From Limosilactobacillus caccae (lineage in GTDB: Bacteria; Bacillota; Bacilli; Lactobacillales; Lactobacillaceae), in contig NZ_FTOY01000011.1 in NCBI RefSeq assembly GCF_900156885.1, positions 248,001-312,000 on the forward strand: a stretch of DNA of 64,000 bases, read 5' to 3'. The notes beneath the pieces are model-generated. The model did no database searches. It was not told the origin of the DNA and worked only from the letters and a program-made list of their open reading frames with translations. How positions within the stretch are numbered: the stretch's first letter is position 1; each line of letters begins with the position of its first letter. Made by a program: the position numbers and the translations under genes. Positions 1-13,533 of the stretch are shown here, piece by piece.

Positions 1-349
1 CAACCAGACGGATGACATCCGGGTAGTATCTGGCGGAACCGATAACCACTTGCTAGTCCTTGATATAACCAAGACCGGTTTAACCGGTAAAGAAGCCCAA
101 AACCTCCTCGACGAGGTTCATATTACGACAAATAAGGAGTCAATCCCCAATGATCCGCGAAGCCCGTTTGTAACAAGTGGGCTACGGTTGGGAACCCCAG
201 CGGTGACGAGTCGTGGCTTCAAGGAAGATGACGTGAAAAAGGTTGCGGAAATTATCACGATGGTCTTGACCAATGCCACGGATGAAGAGAAGCGCCAAGC
301 AGCCAGTGCAGCCGTCCATGAATTAACGACCAAGTACCCAATCGACTAG
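1..349 (+). CDS. glyA: Serine hydroxymethyltransferase, C-terminal part (5' end outside the window)
   Basis: The reading frame is open from base 2 and gives the last 115 or so residues of a PLP-dependent serine hydroxymethyltransferase, which interconverts serine and glycine while charging tetrahydrofolate with a one-carbon unit. The SGGTDNHL stretch and the TSGLRLGTPAVTSRG stretch (bases about 170-215) are hallmarks of the C-terminal domain; the Arg in GLRLGTP is the substrate-carboxylate ligand in the family. The stop is TAG at 347-349. A downstream internal TTG at 50 is not a start. No terminator is visible between this gene and upp; the upp promoter follows within 40 bases. Family assignment is secure although the catalytic Lys lies outside the window. 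Confidence 0.95.
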   Translation, partial: NQTDDIRVVSGGTDNHLLVLDITKTGLTGKEAQNLLDEVHITTNKESIPNDPRSPFVTSGLRLGTPAVTSRGFKEDDVKKVAEIITMVLTNATDEEKRQAASAAVHELTTKYPID

Positions 350-386
350 TTATTTTAGTAATATATGAAAAAGTTCTTAAGATTTT

Positions 387-415
387 TTGTCAGGCCTTGC
401 GTTTTCTGGTAGAAT
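387..415 (+). promoter_or_regulatory. Promoter of upp
   Basis: TTGTCA at 387-392, a 17-base spacer and TAGAAT at 410-415 form a good sigma-A promoter 31 bases before the upp start codon. Confidence 0.7.
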
Positions 416-446
416 AGTGAAGAAATTCAAAGGAGTGTATTTTAGC

Positions 447-1082
447 ATGGGTAAATTTGAAGTTATTGATCATCCGTTGATTCAACATAAGTTAACAATG
501 ATTCGGGATAAGAATGTGGGGACAAAGTTTTTCCGTGAAACGGTAAAGGAAATCTCAACATTAATGGCATACGAAGTCGCTCGTGACATGCCAGTAAAGG
601 ACGTTGAGATTGAGACCCCAATTGCTAAGACGACTCAAAAAGAACTAGCTGGGAAGAAAGTGGCAATTATTCCAATTCTTCGGGCTGGTTTGGGAATGGT
701 TGATGGGATGACCAACTTAATTCCCGCTGCTAAGATCGGCTTTATCGGGATGTACCGTGACGAAGAGACGTTAAAGCCACATGAATACTTTGTTAAGCTG
801 CCTAACGACATCACTGAACGACAATTATTTATTGTTGACCCAATGCTTGCAACTGGTGGTTCAGCCATGATGGCAATTGATGCATTGAAGAAGCGTGGCT
901 GCAAAGAAGAAAACATGAAGTTTGCTTGCTTAGTTGCTGCTCCTGAAGGGGTCAAGGCTGTTCGGGAAGCTTACCCTGGCGTTGACCTTTATACGGCCGG
1001 CCTTGATGACCACTTAAACAAGGATGGTTACATCGTTCCTGGATTAGGGGATGCCGGTGACCGCTTGTTTGGGACCAAGTAA
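447..1082 (+). CDS. upp: Uracil phosphoribosyltransferase
   Basis: This 211-residue cytosolic enzyme makes UMP from uracil and PRPP (pyrimidine salvage). The start is ATG 447, preceded by AAAGGAGTG; the frame is open further upstream but that region is promoter. Visible hallmarks are [12 protein letters not shown] (uracil/PRPP site), the PRPP-binding loop [14 protein letters not shown], and the C-terminal [22 protein letters not shown] uracil-binding segment. Length matches the family (about 209). It lies directly after glyA, as in many Firmicutes, and ends in a strong terminator, so it is probably transcribed alone from the promoter at 387-415. No PyrR-type attenuator is seen in its short leader. 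Confidence 0.97.
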   Translation: MGKFEVIDHPLIQHKLTMIRDKNVGTKFFRETVKEISTLMAYEVARDMPVKDVEIETPIAKTTQKELAGKKVAIIPILRAGLGMVDGMTNLIPAAKIGFIGMYRDEETLKPHEYFVKLPNDITERQLFIVDPMLATGGSAMMAIDALKKRGCKEENMKFACLVAAPEGVKAVREAYPGVDLYTAGLDDHLNKDGYIVPGLGDAGDRLFGTK

Positions 1083-1094
1083 GCATGAAAGTTG

Positions 1095-1140
1095 TCCGCT
1101 GCTTGTTAGATAAAGAGCTAACAAGCAGCGGATTTTTTTA
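1095..1140 (+). terminator. Rho-independent terminator after upp
   Basis: A perfect 15-bp stem, TCCGCTGCTTGTTAG at 1095-1109 with its complement at 1118-1132, has an 8-base loop and is followed by seven T. Confidence 0.95.
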
Positions 1141-1152
1141 TTATAAAGTGTT

Positions 1153-1180
1153 TTGCGCTGAAAAGGTTTTCACTTATAAT
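1153..1180 (+). promoter_or_regulatory. Promoter of ptsI
   Basis: A consensus -10 TATAAT lies at 1175-1180; a weak -35 (TTGCGC, 1153-1158) is 16 bases upstream. It is isolated between the upp terminator and ptsI. Confidence 0.55.
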
Positions 1181-1210
1181 AAGATTGGATTAGAAAAGAG
1201 GGATTGAGTT

Positions 1211-2938
1211 ATGGTAACCCGAATTAACGGTATTGCAGCAAGTGATGGTGTCGGCATAGCGCCAGTCTACCTGCTGACGAAGCCAAACCTAAGTTTTGAA
1301 AAATACCATATTAGTGATGCACCGGCGGAAAAGGCCCGCCTGCACCATGCTTTTGATGAGATTGTTAGTGAATTAGCAAAGTTAAAGGACCGCCTGACGG
1401 GGAAACTCAGTGATGATGACTTGGCGATCTTTGATACTCATATTGCAATCTTAAATGACCCTGAAATGATCAAACAGGTAGAAAACCGGATCACTAACCA
1501 GCGACTAAATGCCGAGTCGGCGTTTGCAGAAGTCATTTCAAAGATGGTTAAGACCTTGCAGGCGATGACGGGAAATGAATACATGCAAGAACGGGCCACG
1601 GACTTTCAAAACATCCAAGACCAGGTCCTCGCCAAGCTTGAAGGAAAGGAACTACCTAACCTCCGTTCGCTTGACCATCCGGTGGTGGTGGTTGCCCACT
1701 CGATTGGGCCGTCAGATACTTCCCAGATGGATGCCCGCTTTGTCAAGGGGATTGTAACAGACCTTGGGGGGCGGACAAGTCACGCGGCAATTATGGCCCG
1801 GTCGCTCCAAATTCCCGCCATTGTCGGCTGTAGTAATATTACCGAACGCGTTGATAATGGCGACCAGCTGATTGTCGATGGCTTCGCCGGGACAGCCATC
1901 ATTGCGCCGACACCGGATGAGGTTAAGAAGTACCAACGGGTTGCCCAGCGCTTTGCGAAAACTCGTCAGCAGTGGCAGCAAATGATTGACCAACCATCAG
2001 TGACGGCGGATGGTCACCGGTATAAGATTGCGGCCAATATTGGTTCATCTGCCGATATTCCGGCGGTTAACGAAAATGGCGCCGATGGGGTCGGCCTTTT
2101 TCGTACCGAGTTCCTTTACATGAAGAGTGACCATCTGCCAACCGAAGAAGAGCAGTTTGTGGCTTACCGGCACGCTGTTGAGCAATTAGCCGGCAAACGA
2201 TTGGTTGTGCGGACCCTTGACATTGGTGGTGACAAGCCGTTGAAGTTCATGCCCCTGCCAAAGGAGATGAATCCCTTCTTAGGCTACCGGGCAATCCGGA
2301 TTGCGCTTGATCGGCCAGCGATGTTTCGGACCCAGATACGGGCGCTGATTCGTGCGTCAGCATATGGTGATATTAGCATTATGTTTCCGATGATTACGAC
2401 CCTTGAGGAACTATTGGCGGCAAAGAAGATTTACTTTGAAGAGCAGCGGAAACTAGCTGCTGACCATCCCCACATCGGTGAGAATATCCGCTTGGGCATG
2501 ATGATTGAAGTCCCGCTAGCGGCGCTAAATGCTGACCGGCTTGCGGCAGAAGTTGACTTCTTTAGCATTGGGACTAATGACCTTATCCAGTACTGTTTTG
2601 CGGCCGACCGGGGCAATGATTCCGTTTCATACCTCTACCAGCCGCTTAACCCGACATTTTTGCAACTGATTAAGCATATCATCGATGCTGGCCATGCTCA
2701 TGAGACCACGGTTGCGATGTGCGGGGAGATGGCTGGTGACCGCTATGCCTTGCCACTATTAATTGGGATGGGCCTTGACGTTTACTCGATGAGCGCCAGT
2801 TCGATTTTACGGACGCGGTCAATGATGAAGGAGTTAGATCGCCACAAGTGTGAACAGTTATACCAGACGGCAATTAGCGCTTGCGACACAATGCCGGAAG
2901 TAAAAGAACTGGTTAAACAGTGGCTTCTTGAAGGCTAG
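1211..2938 (+). CDS. ptsI: PTS enzyme I (phosphoenolpyruvate-protein phosphotransferase)
   Basis: This 575-residue cytosolic enzyme takes phosphate from PEP onto an active-site His and passes it to HPr, the first step of the sugar phosphotransferase system. The swivelling His domain carries GGRTSHAAIMARS with the catalytic His at residue 191; the C-terminal PEP barrel shows GVGLFRTEFLYM, the IMFPMI segment, the EVP motif and CGEMAGD with its Cys. All key residues are present, so it looks active. Start ATG 1211 follows GAGGGATTGAG. Unusually there is no ptsH upstream: the gene has its own promoter and is followed at once by a terminator, so HPr must be encoded elsewhere. Confidence 0.97.
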   Translation: MVTRINGIAASDGVGIAPVYLLTKPNLSFEKYHISDAPAEKARLHHAFDEIVSELAKLKDRLTGKLSDDDLAIFDTHIAILNDPEMIKQVENRITNQRLNAESAFAEVISKMVKTLQAMTGNEYMQERATDFQNIQDQVLAKLEGKELPNLRSLDHPVVVVAHSIGPSDTSQMDARFVKGIVTDLGGRTSHAAIMARSLQIPAIVGCSNITERVDNGDQLIVDGFAGTAIIAPTPDEVKKYQRVAQRFAKTRQQWQQMIDQPSVTADGHRYKIAANIGSSADIPAVNENGADGVGLFRTEFLYMKSDHLPTEEEQFVAYRHAVEQLAGKRLVVRTLDIGGDKPLKFMPLPKEMNPFLGYRAIRIALDRPAMFRTQIRALIRASAYGDISIMFPMITTLEELLAAKKIYFEEQRKLAADHPHIGENIRLGMMIEVPLAALNADRLAAEVDFFSIGTNDLIQYCFAADRGNDSVSYLYQPLNPTFLQLIKHIIDAGHAHETTVAMCGEMAGDRYALPLLIGMGLDVYSMSASSILRTRSMMKELDRHKCEQLYQTAISACDTMPEVKELVKQWLLEG

Positions 2939-2940
2939 GC

Positions 2941-2987
2941 AAAAGGATTTAGGGAAAAGTTAAGTTTTTCCTTAAATCCTTTTTTTA
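2941..2987 (+). terminator. Terminator after ptsI
   Basis: AAAGGATTTAGGGAAAA pairs with TTTTTCCTTAAATCCTTT (with small mismatches) and runs into seven T. Confidence 0.85.
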
Positions 2988-3060
2988 GAGCTGCTTTAGA
3001 GTAGAATGGAAAACCGAAACAAAAGCTAAGCAAGCTTTAATGATGAGGAGATGGCAGGCA

Positions 3061-4176
3061 GTGGTTAAGCAATCGTGGACTAGGCAAAAGACATGGCTGC
3101 TAATTATCTTAGTAGTTGCCGGCATCGGCGCGATGCTTTTTACTAGTCACAATGAACAGCTATACCAGCGACCAATTGCGAAGGTAACTAGTGAACAAAC
3201 TGTTGCCCGGCGGCAGACAAAGGATCAATTTCAAAATGTCGACCACCAAACGGACCAGCGATTAACGGTGACACTGATGAATGGAAAGTACCGCGGCCAG
3301 AAACTGACGGTCCAGAATACGTATAGCGACTCGCAGCCGATGGACCAGCGGTTTAGCGTGGGTGATAAGCTCTTCTTGAGCCAATTGCACCGGCAAAATG
3401 GCAAGTTAGTGGCGAATGTCAATGGTTATAAGCGGGATACGGTAATCGTCTTTCTTAGCTGGCTAGTCATATTGTTGTTACTGTTAACGATGGGCAAGGC
3501 AGGGTTGCTCGCCCTTGTCAGCGTTGTAATTAACGCCTTACTGTTCCTTCTTGCGATTAATATTGACCTGCAGCAAAATGGGCAGCACATAATCTTGCTG
3601 TTTAGTATTTTAGCGATTGTCTTCACCTTTATTAGCCTACTGCTTGTGCTCGGCTTTAGTAAACGAATGCTCGCGACGTTTACCGCCACGGTAATTGGAA
3701 CCTTTGCGGCGATGGGAATTAGCCTGGTAGTCTTTAATTTGACCCACGAACGCGGGGTCTTTTATGAGTCGATGGAGTACGTCACCCAGGTACCACGGCC
3801 GTTGTTTTTAGCAGAAACTTTGCTCGGGTCACTGGGGGCGGTGATGGATGAGTCGAGTGATATTATTGCCACCCTCTTTGAACTAAAACGTCTTAATCCC
3901 CAGGTCACGAGGAAGCAGCTCTTTATGTCTGGGCGGACTGTCGGCAAGTCAATTATGGGGCCGTTAGTCAATGTGTTATTCCTCATTTTTATGGTCGACA
4001 CGTTTACCGGAAGCCTGCTGTACATTAAAAATGGTAATTCCTGGGGTTATACGTATGCGATGAACATGAGCTTAGGGACAGTGCAGAGCCTAATTAGCGG
4101 TATCGGGATTGTTTTGGCGATCCCCCTGGTCAGTCTTTTGGGAGCATTATTATTAGGAAGGAGAGGGCAAGTATGA
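3061..4176 (+). CDS. YibE/F family membrane protein, first subunit
   Basis: A predicted integral membrane protein of the YibE/F-like family, function unknown. It has an N-terminal membrane helix (WLLIILVVAGIGAMLF), a polar extracytoplasmic domain of about 90 residues rich in Gln and Thr, then a set of hydrophobic helices. The TLLGSLGAVMDESSDIIATLFEL segment and GRTVGKSIMGPLVNVLFLIFM are typical of the family. I favour the GTG at 3061 (371 residues) because GAGGAG at 3045-3050 sits 10 bases before it; an ATG at 3040 would overlap that ribosome site. It overlaps the next gene by four bases (ATGA), implying one operon and possibly one membrane complex. The substrate cannot be read from the sequence. 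Confidence 0.85.
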   Translation: MVKQSWTRQKTWLLIILVVAGIGAMLFTSHNEQLYQRPIAKVTSEQTVARRQTKDQFQNVDHQTDQRLTVTLMNGKYRGQKLTVQNTYSDSQPMDQRFSVGDKLFLSQLHRQNGKLVANVNGYKRDTVIVFLSWLVILLLLLTMGKAGLLALVSVVINALLFLLAINIDLQQNGQHIILLFSILAIVFTFISLLLVLGFSKRMLATFTATVIGTFAAMGISLVVFNLTHERGVFYESMEYVTQVPRPLFLAETLLGSLGAVMDESSDIIATLFELKRLNPQVTRKQLFMSGRTVGKSIMGPLVNVLFLIFMVDTFTGSLLYIKNGNSWGYTYAMNMSLGTVQSLISGIGIVLAIPLVSLLGALLLGRRGQV

Positions 4177-4946
4177 CAACGATTACGGGTCTCGGCCTGG
4201 TATTAATGATTTTGATGATTCTGGTCGGTGGTAAGCAGGGGTGGACGGCCTTTTTAAGTCTCTTGCTTAATTTTGGCTTTTTGTATTTTGCAATCGTCCT
4301 CGTTGCCTTTCATGTGCCACCGTTGTTTGTGACGGTGACAGTTGGTGTGATTATCCTCGCCGTTACCATTTTCATGGGAGAAGACGATCTACGGACGACC
4401 GTCACGGCATTCTATGCTTCACTAATCGTGATGGCCTTTTTGCTGGGCTTAATCTTTTTTGTCGAGCACTGGGCAATGGTGCAAGGCTTTGGGACAGAAG
4501 ATAGTGATGAACTAGAAGGGATGTCGATTTTAATTGGCATTAGTTACTTGAAAGTATCGGTAACCGTCACGATTCTCAGTACCCTGGGGGCAATTGCGGA
4601 AGCAGCGATGGCAATTGCTTCGGGGCTAACGGAAGTCCTTGAAAACCATCCGCACAGCAGCGACCAGCAATTGATAAGCAGTGGGATGTCAATTGGGCGC
4701 CAAATTATTGGGACCACATTTAATACCCTCTTCTTTGGCTTCTTTGGGGGCTTTTTAGCTCTATTTATTTGGTTTATCGGCCTCCACTATTCCTTTGGCA
4801 CCATCATGAACAACAAGATCTTTGTGGCGGAGATGATTGAAATTTTAATTTCATTTATCGGGGTGCTAATTACTGTGCCAATGACAGCATGGGTGATGAC
4901 TAAGCGGCGAAAAAACATTATTGATAACCCAACGAAAATTAAGTAG
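4173..4946 (+). CDS. YibE/F family membrane protein, second subunit
   Basis: 257 residues, almost wholly hydrophobic, with about seven predicted membrane helices. It belongs to the same YibE/F-like family as the upstream gene and repeats its signature: LGAIAEAAMAIASGLTEVLENHP and GMSIGRQIIGTTFNTLFFGFFGG parallel the MDESSDI and GRTVGKSIMGP segments of its partner. The ATGA overlap at 4173-4176 indicates translational coupling. The paired arrangement is common in Firmicutes, but no biochemical role is established that I can name. A strong terminator follows immediately. Confidence 0.85.
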   Translation: MTTITGLGLVLMILMILVGGKQGWTAFLSLLLNFGFLYFAIVLVAFHVPPLFVTVTVGVIILAVTIFMGEDDLRTTVTAFYASLIVMAFLLGLIFFVEHWAMVQGFGTEDSDELEGMSILIGISYLKVSVTVTILSTLGAIAEAAMAIASGLTEVLENHPHSSDQQLISSGMSIGRQIIGTTFNTLFFGFFGGFLALFIWFIGLHYSFGTIMNNKIFVAEMIEILISFIGVLITVPMTAWVMTKRRKNIIDNPTKIK

Positions 4947-4960
4947 GATGCAGATAAAAA

Positions 4961-4997
4961 GTGGCCGTGGAGCGAGTGGCTCCATGGCCGCTTTTTT
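4961..4997 (+). terminator. Terminator after the YibE/F pair
   Basis: A 13-bp stem (4961-4973 with 4979-4991, G-U pairs allowed) with a 5-base loop is followed by TTTTTT. Confidence 0.9.
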
Positions 4998-5353
4998 GAT
5001 GATCATTGTAAAGAAGGGGAGCGTCTTTTGACTAGTAACGGTGAAGGATGCGCAAGTTAACCGGCGAAATTTGGTAGATGTTTAGCAGGACGAATTTCTC
5101 TTTTTGGTATAACTATTCACAGATGTTTTGTTGAAAAACAATTAGCAATAAAAAGTTCATCGGCATCACTGACAGCGCTTTCTTTTGGCCTTTATCAACC
5201 GATTAGCAGCGCTCGGCTTATCAATTATTTTTTTGAATTTTGTGTGAAATAATGATATATTAACATTCGTAACTTGGGCTAGTTCGTTATTTTTGCAACG
5301 TTCATCCAACTTACAAGCCAAATTATTGTTATAAGGAAAGAGGTGGAATATGA
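4998..5353 (+). promoter_or_regulatory. Intergenic region holding the ATP synthase promoter and leader
   Basis: No credible gene is present. TTGAAT at 5233-5238, a 17-base spacer and TATATT at 5256-5261 form a near-consensus promoter. This implies an 85-base leader before atpB. The AT-rich stretch 5000-5230 shows no clear repeat or hairpin; it may simply be spacer or upstream activating DNA for a highly expressed operon. Confidence 0.7.
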
Positions 5354-6061
5354 ATGGGCGGTGATGCTTTAACTTTTAAGCTTTTCGGACTTACATTCAA
5401 TACAACGAATATCGTGTCTGGACTGATTATCTACGCAATCGTGTTCTTCACTCTTTACGGGATGTCACGAAAGATTCAAATGAAGCCGACTGGCGCACAA
5501 AACGTTTTTGAATGGCTAGTTGATTTCACCAACGGAATTGTTCGAAGTCAGATGCCGGCATCTGAACAAGGTCATTATAGTTTCTTAGCCTTTGTTTTAT
5601 TTGTCTTTATCTTCTTCGCTAACCAATTTGGGTTGATTTTCCAATTCCATTGGAATGACGCGGAAGTGCTTAGAAGTCCAACGGCAGATCCAGTTGTTAC
5701 ATTAACGTTCTCGTTGATGGTAATGGTATTAGCACACGCTGCTGGGGTTGCCCACAATGGTCTTGGTGGCTACCTGAAAGGGTACACGAAGCCATTTACG
5801 TTGATGCTTCCTGTTAACATCATTGAAGACTTTGCTAACTTCTTAACGTTGGGTCTCCGTATCTTTGGTAACATTTTTGCCGGTGAACTGTTGATGAGTT
5901 TAATTGCCAACATGGCATTCTCACATGGTGCCTTGACGATTATTCCGGGATTACTCCTGGAACTTGCATGGCAAGGATTCTCAGTCTTTATCGGTTCAAT
6001 TCAGGCATATGTCTTTGTAACATTAACGACGGTTTATATTTCTCGGAAGATTTCCGAATAA
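5354..6061 (+). CDS. atpB: ATP synthase subunit a
   Basis: 235-residue membrane subunit of the Fo proton channel. The essential Arg of the penultimate helix lies in [15 protein letters not shown] (Arg169), and the last helix has [17 protein letters not shown] with the conserved Gln. In lactobacilli the complex mainly works as an ATP-driven proton pump for pH control. I use the ATG at 5354 after AAAGAGGTGG; an earlier ATG at 5350 is out of frame. First gene of the eight-gene operon atpBEFHAGDC; no atpI is visible upstream. Confidence 0.97.
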   Translation: MGGDALTFKLFGLTFNTTNIVSGLIIYAIVFFTLYGMSRKIQMKPTGAQNVFEWLVDFTNGIVRSQMPASEQGHYSFLAFVLFVFIFFANQFGLIFQFHWNDAEVLRSPTADPVVTLTFSLMVMVLAHAAGVAHNGLGGYLKGYTKPFTLMLPVNIIEDFANFLTLGLRIFGNIFAGELLMSLIANMAFSHGALTIIPGLLLELAWQGFSVFIGSIQAYVFVTLTTVYISRKISE

Positions 6062-6064
6062 TAA

Positions 6065-6304
<240 letters not shown>

Positions 6305-6347
6305 TTATAAATTGAGTTTTTAATTTTAGATAAGGAGGTGTCAATAG

Positions 6348-6866
6348 ATGTTTGTAAACAGTGTGTTAGCTGAATCAAACAGTTTATACATTGGTGACTT
6401 AGTATTCTACATCGTTACATTCATCATCTTGATGTTATTGGTTAAGCACTTTGCGTGGAAGCCAATCACAGACATGATGCAAAAGCGTGCTGATAAGATC
6501 GCTAGTGACATTGATAATGCTGCTAAATCACGGGAGAGCGCGGAAAAGATGGCTGCCAAGCGGCAAGCTGAATTAAACAACTCTCGCCAGGAAGCTGCTG
6601 ACATTGTAAGCAATGCCAAGAAGTCTGGTGAGACCCAACGTGCACAAATCGTTGAAGCAGCACAAAATGACGCGCAAGCTCTTAAGCAACAAGCACAAAA
6701 AGATGCTGAGCAAGCACGGCGTGACGCATTAAATGGTGCTAAGGATGACGTTGCAAACTTATCTATTGAGATCGCTACTAAACTCATTCAAAAAGAATTA
6801 AAGGCAGACGATCAAAAAGAATTGATCGATTCCTATATCGAAGGGTTGGTAAAACATGAGTCTTGA
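6348..6866 (+). CDS. atpF: ATP synthase subunit b
   Basis: 172 residues: an N-terminal membrane anchor (about residues 14-32) and a long Ala/Gln/Lys-rich helical stalk of heptad character. It dimerises to form the peripheral stator linking Fo to the delta subunit on F1. Length is normal. ATG 6348 follows AAGGAGGTG. Its last codons overlap the start of atpH by 11 bases, so the two stator subunits are translationally coupled. Confidence 0.95.
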   Translation: MFVNSVLAESNSLYIGDLVFYIVTFIILMLLVKHFAWKPITDMMQKRADKIASDIDNAAKSRESAEKMAAKRQAELNNSRQEAADIVSNAKKSGETQRAQIVEAAQNDAQALKQQAQKDAEQARRDALNGAKDDVANLSIEIATKLIQKELKADDQKELIDSYIEGLVKHES

Positions 6867-7398
6867 TAAGAAGACAGTCGCTGAGCGCTACGCAAAGGCA
6901 CTGTTTGAATTGGTCGATGAAGATAACGAACTCGATCAAACTTATCAAGAATTGATTGCTTTACGCCAAGTCTTTGAGGACAACGAGGGATTGGACGCCG
7001 CACTTGCTGGTGTTCAACTGTCACTTGATGAAAAGAAATCATTGATTGAGGATTTAAAGCAGGGTGCTTCAAAGTACGTTGCCAACTTGATCCAAATGGT
7101 TTTTGATTACGGCCGCATTGACTGCATGGTCGCAATTATTGATGAGTTTGAACGGCGGTATGACCGGAAGAATAAACGGATGCATGCTGACGTTATCACA
7201 GCGATCCAACTCGATAAACAACAACAAGATCAACTAAAGGCCAACTTGGCCAAGCGCTTTGATGCTAATGAAGTAGTGTTAAACGAACAAGTTGATCCAG
7301 AAATTTTAGGTGGGGTTATTATCCATGCTGATAACAAGACATTGGATGGTAGTCTCAGCTCAAAGATTAAGCAAATTCGTCGTTTACTAGTTAGATAA
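6856..7398 (+). CDS. atpH: ATP synthase subunit delta
   Basis: 180-residue stator subunit (OSCP-like) that fixes the top of the F1 alpha/beta ring to the b stalk. The sequence has the expected N-terminal helical domain beginning [15 protein letters not shown] and the C-terminal [30 protein letters not shown], the most conserved stretch of the family. It starts inside the end of atpF. Confidence 0.95.
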   Translation: MSLDKKTVAERYAKALFELVDEDNELDQTYQELIALRQVFEDNEGLDAALAGVQLSLDEKKSLIEDLKQGASKYVANLIQMVFDYGRIDCMVAIIDEFERRYDRKNKRMHADVITAIQLDKQQQDQLKANLAKRFDANEVVLNEQVDPEILGGVIIHADNKTLDGSLSSKIKQIRRLLVR

Positions 7399-7403
7399 AA
7401 TAG

Positions 7404-8966
<1,563 letters not shown>

Positions 8967-9002
8967 TTAAATGATGATTAGTCGAAAGGACGGTGAGATT
9001 TA

Positions 9003-11400
<2,398 letters not shown>

Positions 11401-11411
11401 GAGGGATAATC

Positions 11412-11843
11412 ATGGCTGATAGTCAATTTAAGGTCACCATTATTACTCCTGATGGCACCGTTTATGATAATGATGCGGTCACGATGCTCGTGATGAACAC
11501 TTCTGGTGGTCAGATGGGGATCATGGCTAATCACGTGCCATTAATCGCTGCTCTTGAAATCAGTACAGTCCGGATTAAACATTCCGAAGGCACTGATGAA
11601 GTTGCCGCAGTTAATGGTGGGATCATCCAGTTTGATGGTCACGATGCCTTAATCGCAGCTGATAGTGCCGAAATGCCTGAAGCAATTGACGTTGAACGGG
11701 CAAAGAAAGCGAAGGAACGTTCCGAAGCTGCCATTGCCAAAGCAAAGAAGAATAATCAGCAAGGGGACTTGGCTCGTGCCGAAGTTCACCTCAAGCGGGC
11801 AATTAACCGTTTGAATGCTGCTTCAAAACAACGTGGTATTTAG
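11412..11843 (+). CDS. atpC: ATP synthase subunit epsilon
   Basis: 143-residue rotor subunit with an N-terminal beta sandwich (KVTIITPDGTVYDNDAVTMLV ... GGQMGIMANHVPLIAAL) and a C-terminal helical hairpin (AIDVERAKKAKERSEAAIAKAKK ...) that can inhibit ATP hydrolysis. Last gene of the operon, 11 bases after atpD. Confidence 0.96.
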   Translation: MADSQFKVTIITPDGTVYDNDAVTMLVMNTSGGQMGIMANHVPLIAALEISTVRIKHSEGTDEVAAVNGGIIQFDGHDALIAADSAEMPEAIDVERAKKAKERSEAAIAKAKKNNQQGDLARAEVHLKRAINRLNAASKQRGI

Positions 11844-11862
11844 GCAAAATAACTTCAAAGAT

Positions 11863-11905
11863 AAAGAGGCTAAGGGAAAAATTCACCCTAGCCTCTTTTA
11901 TTTTG
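11863..11905 (+). terminator. Terminator of the ATP synthase operon
   Basis: AAAGAGGCTAAGGG pairs with CCCTAGCCTCTTT (one bulged A), followed by a T-rich run. Confidence 0.9.
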
Positions 11906-11951
11906 CTTAACATAACGTTAAGCTTTTTCGATAACGGCCACCAAAATCCTA

Positions 11952-11960
11952 TGTTATGAT
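11952..11960 (+). promoter_or_regulatory. Extended -10 promoter for the DUF1146-murA pair
   Basis: TGTTATGAT is a TGn-extended -10 element (hexamer TATGAT, 11955-11960); no convincing -35 is present. Confidence 0.5.
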
Positions 11961-11995
11961 AAGATTAAAATTAGTTTTTAAAAGAGGGTGATCGT

Positions 11996-12226
11996 TTGCA
12001 AATAATGGGCATTAAGGCGTTGATTGAAATTATTGTTCAATTTGCCTTTGTATGGCTATCGTTTGCTGCTATTCAGGGGATGCACTTTGAACGGTTCTTT
12101 AACCGACCACCACGGACGCTGCCGTTGCTGATCGTTTTGCTGGCGACGGGATTGGGCTACCTCTGTGCGACCTTTTTCCTGAGTATTCTTAGTGCAATTG
12201 GCAATTTAACCTACTTAATTCGATAG
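11996..12226 (+). CDS. DUF1146 (YwzB-type) small membrane protein
   Basis: 76 residues with two predicted membrane helices (about 4-26 and 40-62) separated by a basic segment, FERFFNRPPRT. It matches the DUF1146/YwzB family, usually found between the atp operon and murA in Bacilli; function unknown. I chose the TTG at 11996 because AGAGGGTG is 7 bases upstream; an in-frame ATG at 12005 would be poorly spaced. It is followed at 18 bases by the MurA-like gene and probably shares its transcript. Confidence 0.8.
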   Translation: MQIMGIKALIEIIVQFAFVWLSFAAIQGMHFERFFNRPPRTLPLLIVLLATGLGYLCATFFLSILSAIGNLTYLIR

Positions 12227-12244
12227 TTGATAGTGGAGGAACTT

Positions 12245-13525
12245 ATGGAAAAAATAATTATTAGGGGCGGTCACCGGTTAGCTGGTCGGGTAAAAGTTGA
12301 AGGAGCGAAGAATGCGGTGCTGCCAATTCAGGCGGCCGCCATCCTGGCTTCTAGTGGAAATATCGTCCTAAGCAACGTACCACTCTTAGCTGATGTTGCG
12401 ACGATGAACCAGTTATTGCGCTTTTTAAACTTAACAGTTGACTTTACCACCGAAAAGCATCAACTGGTAATTGACGCAACAGCCCCCGTGTCATCGGAGG
12501 TTTCCCTGGAATACGTTAACCGACTGCACGCATCAATGGTGGTGCTTGGTCCACTACTGGCCCGGACAGGGCATGCTAAAATTGCTTTGCCAGCTGGTGG
12601 CGTCGATGGCTCGCGACCAGTTAGTCTCCAAATAAAGGGACTGCGCCAGTTAGGAGCAGTTATTGAGCAGCAAGATGGTTTTATTGAAGCACATGCGGAC
12701 CACCTGGTGGGTCAACGGATCTGCCTCGATTTCCCAAGTGTGGGAGCGACAGAGAGCATCATGATGGCGGCGACCCTCGCAAGTGGGATTACGACAATTG
12801 AAAACGCGGCTCGTGAACCAGAAATTGTTGATTTAGCTGCAGTTCTCAATAAGATGGGGGCCCGTGTCCATGGGGCAGGAACCGACGTTATCCGGATTCA
12901 GGGAGTTAACTTCTTGCATGGCTGTGAACATGTTGTTATTCCTGACCGGATTGAAGCGGGAACGTACATGATTGCCGCGGCGGTTACTAACGGTGACGTT
13001 GTTGTCGAAGGGGCAATCCCCGAGCATAATGCTGCCTTGATTGCGAAACTCGAAGAGATGGGGGTAACGGTGATAAGGCAAGATGATGGTATCCGGGTAT
13101 TCGGGACTGCTGTCTTGATCCCTGCCGCCATTCAGACGCTGCCATACCCGGGCTTTCCTACTGACCTCCAGCCCCCAATGGCGGTCCTTCAGCTGTTGGC
13201 AAACGGGACTAGTAGCTTAGCGGAGACAATCTTTAAGCATCGCTTTGTCCACCTAAAAGAGTTACGGCGGATGAATGCGCACTTTCAGCTTAATGGGGAC
13301 ACGGCCGTTTTTAGCGGACCAACCCACTTTCGCGGTGCAGAAGTGGCGGCCACTGACCTCCGAACAGGCGCTGCATTAGTGCTTGCTGGTTTAGTAGCTG
13401 ATGGACTTACCCAGGTGCAAAATCTCCAGTATATTGACCGGGGATACTACCATTTCGACCAAAAACTACGGCAGCTCGGTGCGGAGATTGACCGGGTTGA
13501 TCGCGATGACAAAAATAGCCAATAA
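12245..13525 (+). CDS. murA: MurA-family enolpyruvyl transferase lacking the catalytic Cys
   Basis: 426 residues of the EPSP synthase/MurA fold. MurA moves enolpyruvate from PEP to UDP-GlcNAc, the first committed step of peptidoglycan synthesis. Conserved: the [11 protein letters not shown] site (Lys/Asn), [14 protein letters not shown] (catalytic Asp), [14 protein letters not shown] and YIDRGYYHF. Divergent: the mobile loop reads [12 protein letters not shown], so the position of the usual Cys (E. coli Cys115) is Gly119, with Asp121 two residues on; and the Arg of the usual MRAS motif (E. coli Arg91) is His95. ATG 12245 follows TGGAGGAAC. Firmicutes often have two MurA genes, and this copy has the position of the atp-linked one. 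It may be a fosfomycin-insensitive or altered-function paralogue, or still be active by another residue; that is inference. See findings. Confidence 0.85.
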   Translation: MEKIIIRGGHRLAGRVKVEGAKNAVLPIQAAAILASSGNIVLSNVPLLADVATMNQLLRFLNLTVDFTTEKHQLVIDATAPVSSEVSLEYVNRLHASMVVLGPLLARTGHAKIALPAGGVDGSRPVSLQIKGLRQLGAVIEQQDGFIEAHADHLVGQRICLDFPSVGATESIMMAATLASGITTIENAAREPEIVDLAAVLNKMGARVHGAGTDVIRIQGVNFLHGCEHVVIPDRIEAGTYMIAAAVTNGDVVVEGAIPEHNAALIAKLEEMGVTVIRQDDGIRVFGTAVLIPAAIQTLPYPGFPTDLQPPMAVLQLLANGTSSLAETIFKHRFVHLKELRRMNAHFQLNGDTAVFSGPTHFRGAEVAATDLRTGAALVLAGLVADGLTQVQNLQYIDRGYYHFDQKLRQLGAEIDRVDRDDKNSQ

Positions 13526-13533
13526 AATGAATG

